Below, one piece after another: positions 42,266 through 51,858 of a DNA stretch of 64,000 bases (its first letter is position 1; every line of letters begins with the position of its first letter). The notes below the pieces were generated by a model that did not search any database, was not told the origin of the DNA, and worked only from the letters and a program-made list of their open reading frames with translations. Position numbers and translations under genes: made by a program. Source of the DNA: Pseudomonadota bacterium (GTDB taxonomy: Bacteria > Pseudomonadota > Gammaproteobacteria > Burkholderiales > Burkholderiaceae_C); assembly GCA_021799355.1 (NCBI GenBank), contig JAJZAQ010000007.1, forward strand, positions 20,354 through 84,353, read 5' to 3'.

Positions 42266-42765
42266 CGCGGCTCATCCTCATCGCCGCCGTGGCGCGCAAC
42301 GGCGTCATCGGTCGCGACGGGGGCATGCCGTGGCACCTGAGCGACGATTTGCGCCGTTTCAAACAACTGACCCTCGGCCACCCCGTGCTCATGGGACGGC
42401 GCACCTGGGAATCGCTCGGCCGCGCCCTGCCCGGCCGGCGCAACATCGTCGTCAGCCGTCAGCCCCACTGGCACGCCGCAGGCGCCGAGCACGCCAGCTC
42501 GCTGGACGACGCGTTGCGCCTGGTGGCCGACGCGCCACAGGCTTTCGTCATCGGTGGCGCGCAGCTCTATGCCGACGCGCTGCCGCGGGCGGACGTGCTG
42601 GAGCTCACCGAAATCGACGCCGATGTGGACGGCGACACGCGCTTTCCCCCGTGGGATCGCAGCCGCTTCGTCCAAACCGCACGGCAGACGCACCACGCGC
42701 CGCAGGGGTGGGACTACCACTTCGTCACCTACACCGCCCGCCGCGACGTCTCGCCCGCGGCATGA
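42262..42765 (+). CDS. folA: dihydrofolate reductase FolA
   Basis: A 167-residue NADPH-dependent DHFR. The N-terminus [50 protein letters not shown] holds the Met20-type loop and the catalytic acid (Asp of HLSDDL), followed by [13 protein letters not shown]. It regenerates tetrahydrofolate from the dihydrofolate released by ThyA. ATGA overlaps at both ends join it to thyA and to a small membrane-protein gene. Confidence 0.96.
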   Translation: MTRLILIAAVARNGVIGRDGGMPWHLSDDLRRFKQLTLGHPVLMGRRTWESLGRALPGRRNIVVSRQPHWHAAGAEHASSLDDALRLVADAPQAFVIGGAQLYADALPRADVLELTEIDADVDGDTRFPPWDRSRFVQTARQTHHAPQGWDYHFVTYTARRDVSPAA

Positions 42766-43058
42766 CGGCGTGCGCCTTCTGGCTGCAGGGCGTGGCGGTG
42801 TGGGCGGGACTGCCTGCCACCCTGTTTGCGCTCTGGCTGCTGTTCGGCTTTCGCCTGTTCACCCGCTTCACCTGGAGCCTGCTGCTGCTGGGCCTGTGCG
42901 CACTGGCGCTGCAGCCGCTGGCCTGGGCCTGCCGCGGCTGGTCCGGGCAGGCGCTGCCGCTGCACTGGCCGCCCGGGCTCTGGGCGGCTGCCGGCGGCGT
43001 GGGCCTGCTGGCCTGCGCCACGCTGCTCTGGCGGCTGCACCGGCGCCGCGCCGGCTGA
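42762..43058 (+). CDS. small predicted membrane protein downstream of folA
   Basis: A 98-residue protein with three likely membrane helices (about residues 5-29, 36-57 and 71-90) and a basic tail (WRLHRRRAG). The ATG overlaps the folA stop by ATGA, the same junction as thyA-folA, which supports translation. Codon use is like its neighbours. I recognise no family. The next gene is convergent and 19 bp away. It may be a lineage-specific orphan or a chance extension, but the coupling favours a real gene. Confidence 0.6.
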   Translation: MTACAFWLQGVAVWAGLPATLFALWLLFGFRLFTRFTWSLLLLGLCALALQPLAWACRGWSGQALPLHWPPGLWAAAGGVGLLACATLLWRLHRRRAG

Positions 43059-43077
43059 CGCCGCGGAGTAGTAGCCG

Positions 43078-43878
43078 TCAGCCCGGCTGGCGCCACGCCG
43101 GCTGGCGCTTGTCGATGAAGGCCTGTACGCCTTCGAGCGCGCAGGCGTCGAGCATATTGCACGTCATGGTTTGCGCCGCCAGCTGGTAGGCGGCATCGAC
43201 TCCGGTTTCGACCTGGCGGTAGAACAGTTCCTTGCCCAGCCGCACCGCGGCAGCCGGTTTGTCCAGGATGCTGCGCACCAGCCGTTCGACCTCGGCGTCG
43301 AGTTCGCCGGCAGCGGCCACGCGGTTGACCAGCCCCCGCTGCTGCGCCGTGGCGGCGTCGATGAATTCGCCGGTCAGGAGCATTTCCATCGCCGGCTTGC
43401 GCAGCAGGTTGCGCGCCAGCGCCACGCCCGGGGTCGAACAGAACAGCCCGTAGTTCACCCCGGACACCGCGAACCGCGCATCGTGCGCCGCCACCGCCAG
43501 GTCGCAGCTGGCGACGAGCTGGCATCCGGCAGCGGTGGCGATGCCGTGCACCTGCGCGATCACCGGCTGCGGCAGCCGCATCAACCCGGTCATCACCTTG
43601 CTGCAGCGGCCAAACAGGCTCTGGTAATACGCCGCAGACGGCTGCGCGCGCATTTCCTTCAGGTCGTGGCCGGCGCAGAACGCCCGCCCGGCGCCCCGGA
43701 TGATCACCACGCGCACGGACTCGTCGTGCTGCAGGGCGTCGATCTGGCGCTGCAAGGCGTCGAGCAATGCGTCCGACAGCGCGTTGAACGCCTGCGGGCG
43801 GTTGAGCGTGAGCACGGCCACGCCGCGCGTGTCGGTGTCGCGCAGCAGCACATCGTCGTTCGGGGAAGGTTGTTGCAT
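43078..43878 (-). CDS. enoyl-CoA hydratase/isomerase family protein
   Basis: A 266-residue crotonase-fold protein. It shows RGVAVLTLNRPQAFNALSDALLDALQ, the oxyanion-hole motif GRAFCAGHDLKEM, and QVHGIATAAGCQLVASCDLAVAAHDARFAVSGVNYGLFCSTPG. At the sites of the two hydratase glutamates the sequence has other residues (TAAGCQLVAS; NYGLFCSTPG), so it is more like the ECHDC3-type branch than a classic beta-oxidation hydratase. The ATG at 43878 follows GAGGAG. No acyl-CoA genes are beside it. The exact reaction is uncertain. Confidence 0.85.
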   Translation of the reverse strand: MQQPSPNDDVLLRDTDTRGVAVLTLNRPQAFNALSDALLDALQRQIDALQHDESVRVVIIRGAGRAFCAGHDLKEMRAQPSAAYYQSLFGRCSKVMTGLMRLPQPVIAQVHGIATAAGCQLVASCDLAVAAHDARFAVSGVNYGLFCSTPGVALARNLLRKPAMEMLLTGEFIDAATAQQRGLVNRVAAAGELDAEVERLVRSILDKPAAAVRLGKELFYRQVETGVDAAYQLAAQTMTCNMLDACALEGVQAFIDKRQPAWRQPG

Positions 43879-43945
43879 GGGGTGTCTCCTCGTCGAATGG
43901 GCATAGTGTGCCACCGCCGGCTGATGGCGCGCTGACGCGCCGTCG

Positions 43946-44344
43946 TCACTTCGGCGGACAGTCTGCCCCGCTGCAGTGCAGCACGGCGGTGAGTTGCGCG
44001 ATGCGCTGGCGGATCAGCCCGTCCAGACAGGCGTCGTCCCGCGCCGGCCATGCCGCTCCACCCCGATCGGCCGGGCCGACGCGGAACAGGCATTCAGCGT
44101 TGGCCCAGCGCCGCCAGAGGTTTTGCGCATGCACCAGGCGGCGTTCGGCGTAGCTGCCCATCACCTGCCGCAGTTCCAGCCGGTACAGCCGGGTCATGCG
44201 CGCGTTCAGGCGGTGGCGCGTCTGCGCGGCGCAGGCTCTGCCCCGCGGCTGTGCCGCACACGCGGCAGACGGCGCCGCGGCGTGCGCCGCAGTACACAGC
44301 ACACTGAGCGCCAGCGCGGCGACGCCAAAGCCGACCTTGCCCAT
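43946..44344 (-). CDS. secreted LprI-like (DUF1311) protein
   Basis: A 132-residue protein with a signal peptide (VGFGVAALALSVLCTAAHAA) and a cysteine-containing helical domain. The pattern RHRLNARMTRLYRLELRQVM, then LWRRWANAECLFRVGP and DDACLDGLIRQRIAQLTAVL, resembles the lysozyme-inhibitor LprI/DUF1311 family. The ATG at 44344 has GGAGG about seven bases upstream. It lies 75 bp after soeC in the same direction and may be the last gene of the soe operon. A role in sulfite oxidation is not known. Confidence 0.72.
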   Translation of the reverse strand: MGKVGFGVAALALSVLCTAAHAAAPSAACAAQPRGRACAAQTRHRLNARMTRLYRLELRQVMGSYAERRLVHAQNLWRRWANAECLFRVGPADRGGAAWPARDDACLDGLIRQRIAQLTAVLHCSGADCPPK

Positions 44345-44419
44345 CGATGTCCTCCTCTCCTCGGCCAAAAGAAAGTGGACTCCAGCCGGCAGGGCGGCGT
44401 TCCCCGCCGTTGCACTCGG

Positions 44420-45352
44420 TCACAACGCCGCCTGGACGTAGCGGTTTTGCGGATGCCGCACCTGGGCGAAAAACTCCCAGCGCTCGGCGAGCAGGCCCAG
44501 CAGATGGCCGACCAGCGCCACCGGCCAAGCCACGGTGCGCCACGGCGCCGGGACGAGCAGCAACAACGTCAGCGGCAGAATGAAGCCCAGCACCACCCAG
44601 CCCGAGCGCATGGCGGCCACCCAAACGGCAGTGCGGCCGTGAAAAAACTCCTGCGTGGTGAACGCTGCCGCGGTGAATCCCCTGGAAATCTGGCGAATGG
44701 CGGGCGAGGCCACGCCGATGGCCGTTTGCAGCGACCCGGCGGGTTCGAGACGGCGCACCCGCCATGCCGCCGCACTGCGGCCCAGCAAGGCGGCAACCAG
44801 CGCGGCTGCGGCAGCCTGGGCGTAATGCCCTGCCTGCAACGGCAGCCGCCACAGCGCCAGACAGGCGGCGAGCACCCCGCCGCTGGCCAGTCCCATGAGC
44901 AGGAAATTCACCAGGGTCAGCGGCGTGGCCCATTCGCGCAAAAACCGCACGCTGGCGTAAATCATCGCGGTGCACAGCCACAGCACCAGGGCGGCGGCGA
45001 CGAGCAGCGCAGCCAACGCCAGCGGCCAGCGCTGCCACATCAGCAGACTGAGCAGGCTGAGCGCGGCAATCCCGAGAAAGCCCGGCAGGACGATGACTTC
45101 CCGCGACAGCCACGACGTGCGCCACATCGCCGCCGCCCGCCAGGCGCGCTCCGGCCTGCCGAGATGGGCAAACGACGCCATCAATCCAGCCGCGCCGAGG
45201 ACGAGGACGCAGCCCAGCCCGAGTCGCCAGAAGTCCAGCCATCCCGCCTGCGCGCCTGCTCCGGCCAGCAGCGGCACGGCCAGCGCCACGGCCAGGCCCT
45301 GCGCACAGCCGATCAGCGTGGTCAGCAACAACACGGAAAAAGCCGGCCGCAT
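44420..45352 (-). CDS. soeC: sulfite dehydrogenase membrane anchor SoeC (DmsC family)
   Basis: A 310-residue DmsC/NrfD-type anchor with eight predicted membrane helices, starting PAFSVLLLTTLIGCAQGLAVALAVPLL. The DmsC-type segment ASFAHLGRPERAWRA follows the second helix. It would hold SoeAB on the cytoplasmic side and pass electrons to quinone. The gene starts three bases after the soeB stop. DmsC alone would also suit a DMSO reductase; the type of large subunit decides for Soe. Confidence 0.88.
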   Translation of the reverse strand: MRPAFSVLLLTTLIGCAQGLAVALAVPLLAGAGAQAGWLDFWRLGLGCVLVLGAAGLMASFAHLGRPERAWRAAAMWRTSWLSREVIVLPGFLGIAALSLLSLLMWQRWPLALAALLVAAALVLWLCTAMIYASVRFLREWATPLTLVNFLLMGLASGGVLAACLALWRLPLQAGHYAQAAAAALVAALLGRSAAAWRVRRLEPAGSLQTAIGVASPAIRQISRGFTAAAFTTQEFFHGRTAVWVAAMRSGWVVLGFILPLTLLLLVPAPWRTVAWPVALVGHLLGLLAERWEFFAQVRHPQNRYVQAAL

Positions 45353-45355
45353 GGT

Positions 45356-45982
45356 TCACTCCGCAGGCGCCGCGCGCCGCGGCAGGTAGTGGTTCGCCGG
45401 GCGGGTGCCGAGTTCGGGCATGAGGGTGTAGCCGCCACGCTCGCGGATGGCGCGCGACACCTCCGAGTCGGGGTCGTGCACGTCGCCGAACAGCCGTGCC
45501 TGTGTCGGGCAGGCGTTGACGCAGGCCGGGCGGCGCTGCGCCGCGGGAATCGACGGGTCGTCGAGCCGGTCCACGCACAGCGTGCACTTGGTCATCACGC
45601 CGCGGTCGGCGTCGAATTCGCGCGCGCCGTAAGGGCAGGCCCAGGCGCAGTATTTGCAGCCGATGCATTTGTCGCTGTCGACCAGCACGATGCCGTCCTG
45701 CTTGCGCTTGTACGACGCCCCGGTGGGGCACACCGGCACGCACGGCGGCTGCTCGCAATGCAGGCAGCTCTTGGGGAAATGCACCGTCTGTGTGTGCGGG
45801 AACTGCCCGACTTCATATGTCTGCACGCGATTGAAAAACACCCCCAGCGGATTCTCGCCATAGGGATCGTGATCGCTCAGATGCCCGGCGGCACCCGAGG
45901 TGTTCCACTGTTTGCACGACGTGACGCAGGCATGGCAGCCGACGCAGACGTTCAGGTCGATGACCAGGGCGAGTTGGGTCAT
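45356..45982 (-). CDS. soeB: sulfite dehydrogenase iron-sulfur subunit SoeB
   Basis: A 208-residue ferredoxin-type subunit with four [4Fe-4S] cysteine groups: CVGCHACVTSC near the start, CLHCEQPPCVPVCP, CIGCKYCAWACP and CTLCVDR with CVNACP. No signal peptide is present, consistent with a cytoplasmic enzyme. The ATG at 45982 overlaps the soeA stop (ATGA), with GGAG upstream. It shuttles electrons from the molybdenum subunit to SoeC. Confidence 0.92.
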   Translation of the reverse strand: MTQLALVIDLNVCVGCHACVTSCKQWNTSGAAGHLSDHDPYGENPLGVFFNRVQTYEVGQFPHTQTVHFPKSCLHCEQPPCVPVCPTGASYKRKQDGIVLVDSDKCIGCKYCAWACPYGAREFDADRGVMTKCTLCVDRLDDPSIPAAQRRPACVNACPTQARLFGDVHDPDSEVSRAIRERGGYTLMPELGTRPANHYLPRRAAPAE

Positions 45983-48954
45983 GGGCGGTCTCCTGCCGGA
46001 CGCATGCGCCCGGCAAAGTAACGCAGCACCGCCACGGCAGCGATGCGTGATGGATGGTGCGGCGGCGCGGGAACCGGGGCGAACTGCGGCCAGGTCTGCG
46101 CCGGTGGTGACGCCGCGTCGTCCGCCTGCGGGGCGTCTGCCGGCTCGATGCGCACGCGCACGTCGTACCAGCCCGCCTGACCGGTGAGCGGATCGCTGTT
46201 GGACACCCTGCCCGCTCCCCCTGCCGCGGGCAGTTCGTCGGTGATGAGGTGGTTGAGCAAAAACCCGGACTGCGATTCCGCCGCACGCGGGTGCAACCCC
46301 CAGAAGCCGCTGGCCTTGCCGATGGCGTTCCAGGTCCACACCGTGCCAGGCTCGACGGCCTCGCTGTACTGGCAGCGCGCGCGCACACGCCCCCACGGCG
46401 AACTCACCCACAGCCAGGCGCCGTCGGCAATGCCATACCGCTGCGCCGTGGCTGCATGCACCACCAGACGGTTGTGCCCGTGGATTTGCCGCAGCCAGGC
46501 GTTTTGCGAATCCCAGGCGTGGTACATGGCCATCGGCCGCTGCGTCACCGCCGCCAGCGGGTAACGCGCCAGGTCGGTCACCGCCTGCTCCAGCGGCGGT
46601 TCCCAAAACGGCAGCGGGTCGAAGTGGTGCGCCACCCGCGCGCGCAGCGCCTCGGGAGGCTGCCGTCCCGGTCGCCGCCCCAGCGCAGCCAAACGGAATT
46701 GCTGCAGCACCTCGGAATACAGCTGCACGATGATCGGCGTGCTGCGCGTGCGCCAGCCATGCTCCCGGGCAAAGTCGAGGTAGGCGCGGTTCCAGTTGCG
46801 GCGGTAGCGCGCGGTTTCGGGCAGGTGGTGCACGTGCACGCAGTCGTGCTGCGCGTACATCTCCCATTGCCGCGGGTTGGGCTCGCCCTTGAGCGACTTG
46901 CTGCCGTCGGCGCCCCGCCAGCCGGAGAGAAAGCCGATTCCAGACCCCGGCGCGGTTTGGTAATTGACGATGAAATCGGCATAGTCGCGGAACTTGCGGC
47001 TGCCGTCGGCGTGGACGAAGGCCGGCAGTTTCAGCCGCGAACCGAGCTCGACGAGCACGTCCTGGAACGGCCGGGTTTGCCCCAGCGGCGCAACCACCGG
47101 AACGCGCACTGCGTCGACCGCGGCGTCGAATTCGGAAATCGGCCGGTCCAGCAGCGACATGGCATCGAAGCGCTCCAGATAGCTGGTGTCGGGCAGCAGC
47201 AGATCGGCAAACGCCGTCATTTCGCTGTGGAACGCATCGCACACCACGATCAGCGGGATGCGGTAGTCGCCGCGATCGTCCTTGTCGCGCAGCATGCGGC
47301 GCACGTCGAGCGTGTTCATCGCCGAATTCCACGCCATGTTGGACATGAAAATCAGCAGGGTGTCGATGCGGTACGGGTCGCCGCGCCAGGCGTTGGTGAC
47401 GACGTTGTGCATCAGGCCGTGCACCGCCAGCGGATACTCCCAGGAAAACGCCTTGTCGATGCGCAGCGGGCCGGCATCGTCATTCAGCGCCAGGTCGTCG
47501 GGGGATGCCGGCCAGAACAACGGCGCACCGGGCAGCGGACTGTCGGGGCGCACGTCGTCCGGGCTGCGCGGGCCGCGCCCATCGGGCGGGACGTCCTTGG
47601 GATACGGCGCCTTGTGGCGAAACCCGCCGGGCGCGTCGATGGTGCCCAGCAGGCTCATGAGAATGGCCAGAGCGCGCACGGTGTGAAAGCCGTTGGAATG
47701 CGCCGCCAGCCCGCGCATGGCATGGAACGCCAGCGGCCGCGTCGCCAGGGTGGCATGGTGCTGACCGCGCCAGTCGGTCCAGGGCAGCGGCAGGTCTTCG
47801 GACAGGTCGAGCGCCGCATGCGCCATCTCCTGCGCCAGATCACGGATGCGCACCGCGGGAATGCCGGTGACGTCCTGTGCCCAGTCGGCGGTGCAGTCGC
47901 GCACCTGCTCGCGCAGCAGTTGCAGCGCGGTGGCCACCGGCGTGCCGTCGTCCAGGGTGTAATGGCCGAACAACGCCGGCTGTGCCCCCTCGCTCCACGC
48001 CGCGACCGCGCGGCCCGTGCGCTCGTCCCACCACAGGCGGTCGAGCGCGTCGGGCGCGTCGTGCGGTGCGGTTGACGCGGTCGCGAACAGCCCGTCCTGC
48101 GCCTGCCCGGGTTGGACGCGCACGAGCTGCGCGCCGTTGGTGCACTGCGCGATGAACGCGGCGTCGAACCGCCCGGTGCGCAGCAGTTCGTGGATCAACG
48201 CCAGCAGCAGCGCGCCGTCGGTGCCGGGGCGGATCGGAATCCACTCGTCGGCAATCGCCGAGTAACCGGTGCGGATGGGGTTGATCGAAATGAACCGGCC
48301 TGCCGCCCGCTTGAACTTCGACAGCGCCAGCTTCATCGGGTTGCTGTGATGATCTTCGGCGGTGCCGAGCATGATGAACAGCCGCGCGCGCTCCAGATCG
48401 GGCCCGCCGAATTCCCAGAAACTGCCGCCGATGGTGTAGATCATTCCCGCGGCCATGTTCACCGAGCAGAAGCCGCCGTGCGCCGCATAGTTCGGCGTGC
48501 CGAATTCACGGGCGAACAAGGCCGTCAGCGCTTGCATCTGGTCGCGCCCGGTGAACAGGGCGAACTGTTTGGGATCGGTGGCGCGGATGTGCCGCAGTCG
48601 CTGTTCGAGCAGTTGCAGCGCGTCGTCCCACGAAATCGGCTCGAACTCGCCGTCGCCGCGCTCGGCACCGGGTCTGCGCCGCAGCGGCTGCGTCAGCCGC
48701 GCGGGCGAGACCTGTTTCATGATGCCGGCAGACCCCTTGGCGCAAATCACGCCGCGGTTCAGCGGATGCCGCGGGTTGCCTTCGATGAAGCGCACCTCGC
48801 CGTCGCGCAGGTGGACATTGATGCCGCAGCGGCAGGCGCACATGTAACACGTCGTGGTCTTCACCGCGGTGTCTCCCGGCGGAGAACGCACCGGGTCGTG
48901 CAATGGCGTGCCGTTGGCAAACAGCCGATCGAAAAGGGAGGAACGGGCGGACAT
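45979..48954 (-). CDS. soeA: sulfite dehydrogenase (quinone) molybdopterin subunit SoeA
   Basis: A 991-residue DMSO-reductase family protein that would oxidise sulfite to sulfate in the cytoplasm. The [4Fe-4S] motif is Cys36-x2-Cys39-x3-Cys43-x27-Cys71 (TTCYMCACRCGINV, then GVICAKG). Blocks AHGGFCSVNMAAGMIYTIGGSFWEFG and NPIRTGYSAIADEWI are typical of SoeA and absent from DmsA. No twin-arginine signal is seen. Start: ATG 48954 has a weak ribosome site, while GTG 48864 has GGGAG eight bases upstream and gives a start right before KTTTCYMC. First gene of soeABC. Confidence 0.9.
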   Translation of the reverse strand: MSARSSLFDRLFANGTPLHDPVRSPPGDTAVKTTTCYMCACRCGINVHLRDGEVRFIEGNPRHPLNRGVICAKGSAGIMKQVSPARLTQPLRRRPGAERGDGEFEPISWDDALQLLEQRLRHIRATDPKQFALFTGRDQMQALTALFAREFGTPNYAAHGGFCSVNMAAGMIYTIGGSFWEFGGPDLERARLFIMLGTAEDHHSNPMKLALSKFKRAAGRFISINPIRTGYSAIADEWIPIRPGTDGALLLALIHELLRTGRFDAAFIAQCTNGAQLVRVQPGQAQDGLFATASTAPHDAPDALDRLWWDERTGRAVAAWSEGAQPALFGHYTLDDGTPVATALQLLREQVRDCTADWAQDVTGIPAVRIRDLAQEMAHAALDLSEDLPLPWTDWRGQHHATLATRPLAFHAMRGLAAHSNGFHTVRALAILMSLLGTIDAPGGFRHKAPYPKDVPPDGRGPRSPDDVRPDSPLPGAPLFWPASPDDLALNDDAGPLRIDKAFSWEYPLAVHGLMHNVVTNAWRGDPYRIDTLLIFMSNMAWNSAMNTLDVRRMLRDKDDRGDYRIPLIVVCDAFHSEMTAFADLLLPDTSYLERFDAMSLLDRPISEFDAAVDAVRVPVVAPLGQTRPFQDVLVELGSRLKLPAFVHADGSRKFRDYADFIVNYQTAPGSGIGFLSGWRGADGSKSLKGEPNPRQWEMYAQHDCVHVHHLPETARYRRNWNRAYLDFAREHGWRTRSTPIIVQLYSEVLQQFRLAALGRRPGRQPPEALRARVAHHFDPLPFWEPPLEQAVTDLARYPLAAVTQRPMAMYHAWDSQNAWLRQIHGHNRLVVHAATAQRYGIADGAWLWVSSPWGRVRARCQYSEAVEPGTVWTWNAIGKASGFWGLHPRAAESQSGFLLNHLITDELPAAGGAGRVSNSDPLTGQAGWYDVRVRIEPADAPQADDAASPPAQTWPQFAPVPAPPHHPSRIAAVAVLRYFAGRMRPAGDRP

Positions 48955-49154
48955 GGCGGCAGAGCGGAACAGGTGTTGGCTGCAACCCTAGCCGCGCCGT
49001 TTGCATTGATCAAATGAATAGTTTTTGTCTTTTATACCGTTTTGGTTTCTGATCTTGCGATAGCACAAGAGCCAAACCCCTGCCAGCCTGGCGCCGTGCG
49101 ACGCCGACGCGGCGGGCTTAGCATGCAGGTTGCATTGCACAACCCGGAGTTTTT
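48955..49154. promoter_or_regulatory. divergent soeABC / Old Yellow Enzyme promoter region
   Basis: A 200-bp intergenic stretch with an AT-rich core (about 49008-49060) that stands out from the GC-rich surroundings. It holds the 8-bp palindrome TTGATCAA (49006-49013) and, reading leftward, TATAAA (49031-49036) as a possible -10 for soeA. No convincing -35 partner was found, so these are weak signals. Confidence 0.35.
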
Positions 49155-50270
49155 ATGTCCACCTCCCCTCTGTTCACGCCCCTGCAGCTCGGCGCGGTCG
49201 AGCTGCCCAACCGTATCGTCATGGCGCCGTTGACCCGGTCGCGCGCCAGCCAGCCCGGAGACATTCCCAACGATCTCAACGCCCGCTACTACGCGCAGCG
49301 TGCCAGCGCCGGCCTGATCGTCAGCGAGGCGACACAGATTTCGCGTCAGGGTCAGGGCTACGCCTTCACCCCCGGCATTTACACCGAGGCCCAGGTGCTG
49401 GGCTGGTCGCGGGTGACCGCCGCGGTGCACGCCGCAGGCGGCCGCATGGCCCTGCAGCTGTGGCATGTGGGGCGGATTTCGCACCATTTGCTGCAGGAAA
49501 ATGGCCAGCCGCCGGTTGCCCCCAGCGCCATCCGCAGCGAAACCGGCGAATCGTTCGTCGTCACCCCGCAGGGACCGAAACGCGTGCCGTGCGACACGCC
49601 GCGCGCGCTGCAGACCGAGGAAATCGCCGGCATCATCGACGACTACGCCCGCGCCGCGCGCCATGCCCTGGCCGCTGGCGCGGACATGCTCGAACTGCAC
49701 AGCGCCAACGGGTACCTGCTGCAGCAGTTTCTTGCCACCAACACCAATCAGCGCACCGACCGCTACGGCGGCAGCCTGGAGAACCGGGCACGCATCGTGC
49801 TCGAAGCGCTCGACGCCATCGTTGCCGTCGCCGGCGCCGGGCGCGTGGGGGTGCGCATTTCGCCGCATTTCAACCGTCACGACATCCAGGACGCGCAAAC
49901 CGAAGACATCCACGTCTATCTGGCGCGCGAGTTCGACCGCCGCGGCATCGCCTACGTGCACATCGCCGAGCCCGACTGGGTGGGCGGGCAGTCGCTGTCG
50001 ATGGATTTGCGCAGGCGGCTGCGCGAGGCGTTCGGCGGCCGCATCATCGTCTGCGGCAACTACACCGCAGACAGCGCAGCCGCGCGCATCGCCTCGGGAC
50101 TGGCCGATGCCGTGGCGTTCGGCCGGCCGTTCATCGCCAACCCCGATCTGGTCACGCGCATGCGGCTCGGCGCTGCGCTGAACAAGCCCGATCCGTCGAC
50201 GTTCTACGGCGGCGGCGAGGCGGGCTACACCGACTATCCCACGCTCGACGCCGCGCAGGCCACGGCCTGA
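49155..50270 (+). CDS. Old Yellow Enzyme family alkene reductase (NemA-like)
   Basis: A 371-residue FMN-dependent ene-reductase. Family features are [14 protein letters not shown] near residues 18-31, WHVGRISHH, the substrate-binding pair in [15 protein letters not shown] (His-x-x-Asn), and [24 protein letters not shown]. Length and features match N-ethylmaleimide reductase (365). Such enzymes reduce electrophilic alkenes and some nitro compounds in the cytoplasm with NADPH. GGAG lies five bases before the ATG. It diverges from soeABC and is convergent with murB. Confidence 0.92.
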   Translation: MSTSPLFTPLQLGAVELPNRIVMAPLTRSRASQPGDIPNDLNARYYAQRASAGLIVSEATQISRQGQGYAFTPGIYTEAQVLGWSRVTAAVHAAGGRMALQLWHVGRISHHLLQENGQPPVAPSAIRSETGESFVVTPQGPKRVPCDTPRALQTEEIAGIIDDYARAARHALAAGADMLELHSANGYLLQQFLATNTNQRTDRYGGSLENRARIVLEALDAIVAVAGAGRVGVRISPHFNRHDIQDAQTEDIHVYLAREFDRRGIAYVHIAEPDWVGGQSLSMDLRRRLREAFGGRIIVCGNYTADSAAARIASGLADAVAFGRPFIANPDLVTRMRLGAALNKPDPSTFYGGGEAGYTDYPTLDAAQATA

Positions 50271-50274
50271 GTTT

Positions 50275-51297
50275 TCAGACGATGACCGGTTCGGGCTCCA
50301 GCCGCAGCCCGAACCGGCGCTGCACGCTGTCCTGCACCGCGCGGGCCAGCGCGAGCACCTCCTGGCCGCTGGCGCCGCCGAGGTTGACCAGCACCAGCGG
50401 CTGCTGTGCGTACACCCCGGCGCGGCCCATGCTGCGCCCTTTCCAGCCGCAGGCGGCGATCATCCACGCCGCGGCGAGTTTGAACGTGCCGTCGGGCAGC
50501 GGGTAGCTGACGACGTCCGGGTCGTCCTGCAAAATTTCATGGCAGATGGTGCGGTTGACCACAGGGTTCTTGAAAAAACTGCCGGCGTTGCCCAGTACCG
50601 CCGGGTCGGGCAGTTTGGCACGGCGGATGGCGCAAACGGCGTCGAACACGTCGCGCGGCGTCGGGTCGGTGATGTGGCGTTGCTGCAGCCAGCGCTGCAC
50701 GTCGGCATAGCCGGTGACCGGCACCCACGGCTTGGGCAGGCGCAGGCGGATGGCGGTGATCACCGACTTGCCCGCCAGTTCGCGTTTGAACACGCTGTCG
50801 CGGTAGCCCAGCCGGCAGTGCGCTGCGGGCAGCGTGGCAGTGCGGCCGGTGACCAGATCGACCACATCGACCGATTCCAGCCGGTCGGCCAGCTCCATGC
50901 CGTAGGCGCCGATGTTCTGCACCGGCGCCGCCCCGGCCGTGCCCGGAATCATCGCCAGATTCTCCAGGCCGAAGTAACCGTGCTGCAGCGCCCACTCGAC
51001 CACGTCATGCCAGCGCTCACCGGCGCCGACCTCGATCAACGTGGAACGAGCATCGTCCTCGCACACGCGCACACCCATGATGTCGATTTTGAGCACCACG
51101 GCGTCGATGTCGCGGGTGAGCAGCAGATTGCTGCCGCCGCCGAGAACGAACTTGGGCGCGCGGCCGAGCTCGGGATGATCGACCACCAGCCGCACATCGC
51201 GCGCACTGCGCAGCCGCACCAGCCTGCGAGCGCTGGCCGGCACGCCAAAGGTGTTGAGCGCGCGCAGCGGCACGTCGGTTTCGATTTGCAGGGTCAT
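50275..51297 (-). CDS. murB: UDP-N-acetylenolpyruvoylglucosamine reductase MurB
   Basis: A 340-residue flavoenzyme of peptidoglycan precursor synthesis (UDP-MurNAc formation with NADPH). N-terminal [12 protein letters not shown] and [14 protein letters not shown] form the FAD site. The catalytic Ser is in [11 protein letters not shown], and the C-terminal part has [16 protein letters not shown], with length as in type I MurB (E. coli 342). The ATG at 51297 gives the usual start; ATG at 51324 adds nine residues. It diverges from yajQ across about 50 bp. Confidence 0.96.
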   Translation of the reverse strand: MTLQIETDVPLRALNTFGVPASARRLVRLRSARDVRLVVDHPELGRAPKFVLGGGSNLLLTRDIDAVVLKIDIMGVRVCEDDARSTLIEVGAGERWHDVVEWALQHGYFGLENLAMIPGTAGAAPVQNIGAYGMELADRLESVDVVDLVTGRTATLPAAHCRLGYRDSVFKRELAGKSVITAIRLRLPKPWVPVTGYADVQRWLQQRHITDPTPRDVFDAVCAIRRAKLPDPAVLGNAGSFFKNPVVNRTICHEILQDDPDVVSYPLPDGTFKLAAAWMIAACGWKGRSMGRAGVYAQQPLVLVNLGGASGQEVLALARAVQDSVQRRFGLRLEPEPVIV

Positions 51298-51345
51298 AGA
51301 ATCCGTCGACACAAAACACTCCATTATCCCGTTGAGGCCGATCCC

Positions 51346-51831
51346 ATGCCGTCATTCGATACCGTTCTCGAACCCGATCTGGTCGAAGTGCGCAACGCCT
51401 GCGAGCAGGCGGCCAAGGAAATCGCCACGCGCTTCGATTTCAAAGGCAGTTCCGCGCAGGTGCAGCAGGACGACAAAACGCTCACCCTCACCGCCGACAG
51501 CGAGTTTCAGCTCGGTCAGGTGCGCGACGTGCTACTGGCCAAGGCGGCCAAACGCAAAATCGATCCGCGGTTTTTCGACATGGGGAAAATCGAAAAGATT
51601 TCCGGTGACAAGGTCAGGCAGGCCCTCACCGTCAAGGCCGGCATCGGCCAGGAACTGGCGAAAAAAATCACCGCGGCGATCAAAAACTCCAAGCTCAAGC
51701 TGACGGCCTCGATCCAGGGCGAGACGGTGCGCGTCAGCGGCGCCAAGCGCGACGACCTGCAGGCCGCCATCGCACTGCTGCGCAAAGACATCACCGAGGC
51801 GCCGCTGTCGTTCACCAACTTCCGCGACTGA
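51346..51831 (+). CDS. yajQ: YajQ family nucleotide-binding protein
   Basis: A 161-residue protein with the YajQ start [34 protein letters not shown] and end [14 protein letters not shown]. It forms two ferredoxin-like domains. Some members bind cyclic di-GMP and act with LysR-type regulators; others bind nucleotides or tRNA. GAGG is eight bases before the ATG. Single-gene unit, convergent with plsY. Confidence 0.95.
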   Translation: MPSFDTVLEPDLVEVRNACEQAAKEIATRFDFKGSSAQVQQDDKTLTLTADSEFQLGQVRDVLLAKAAKRKIDPRFFDMGKIEKISGDKVRQALTVKAGIGQELAKKITAAIKNSKLKLTASIQGETVRVSGAKRDDLQAAIALLRKDITEAPLSFTNFRD

Positions 51832-51858
51832 ACGTCCCGGAGCGTTTTACTGCGCGTT

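Noticed and set aside
45983..47332. Apparent extension of soeB into soeA
   Set aside because: The frame stays open by base composition only; the ferredoxin subunit starts at ATG 45982, which overlaps the soeA stop.
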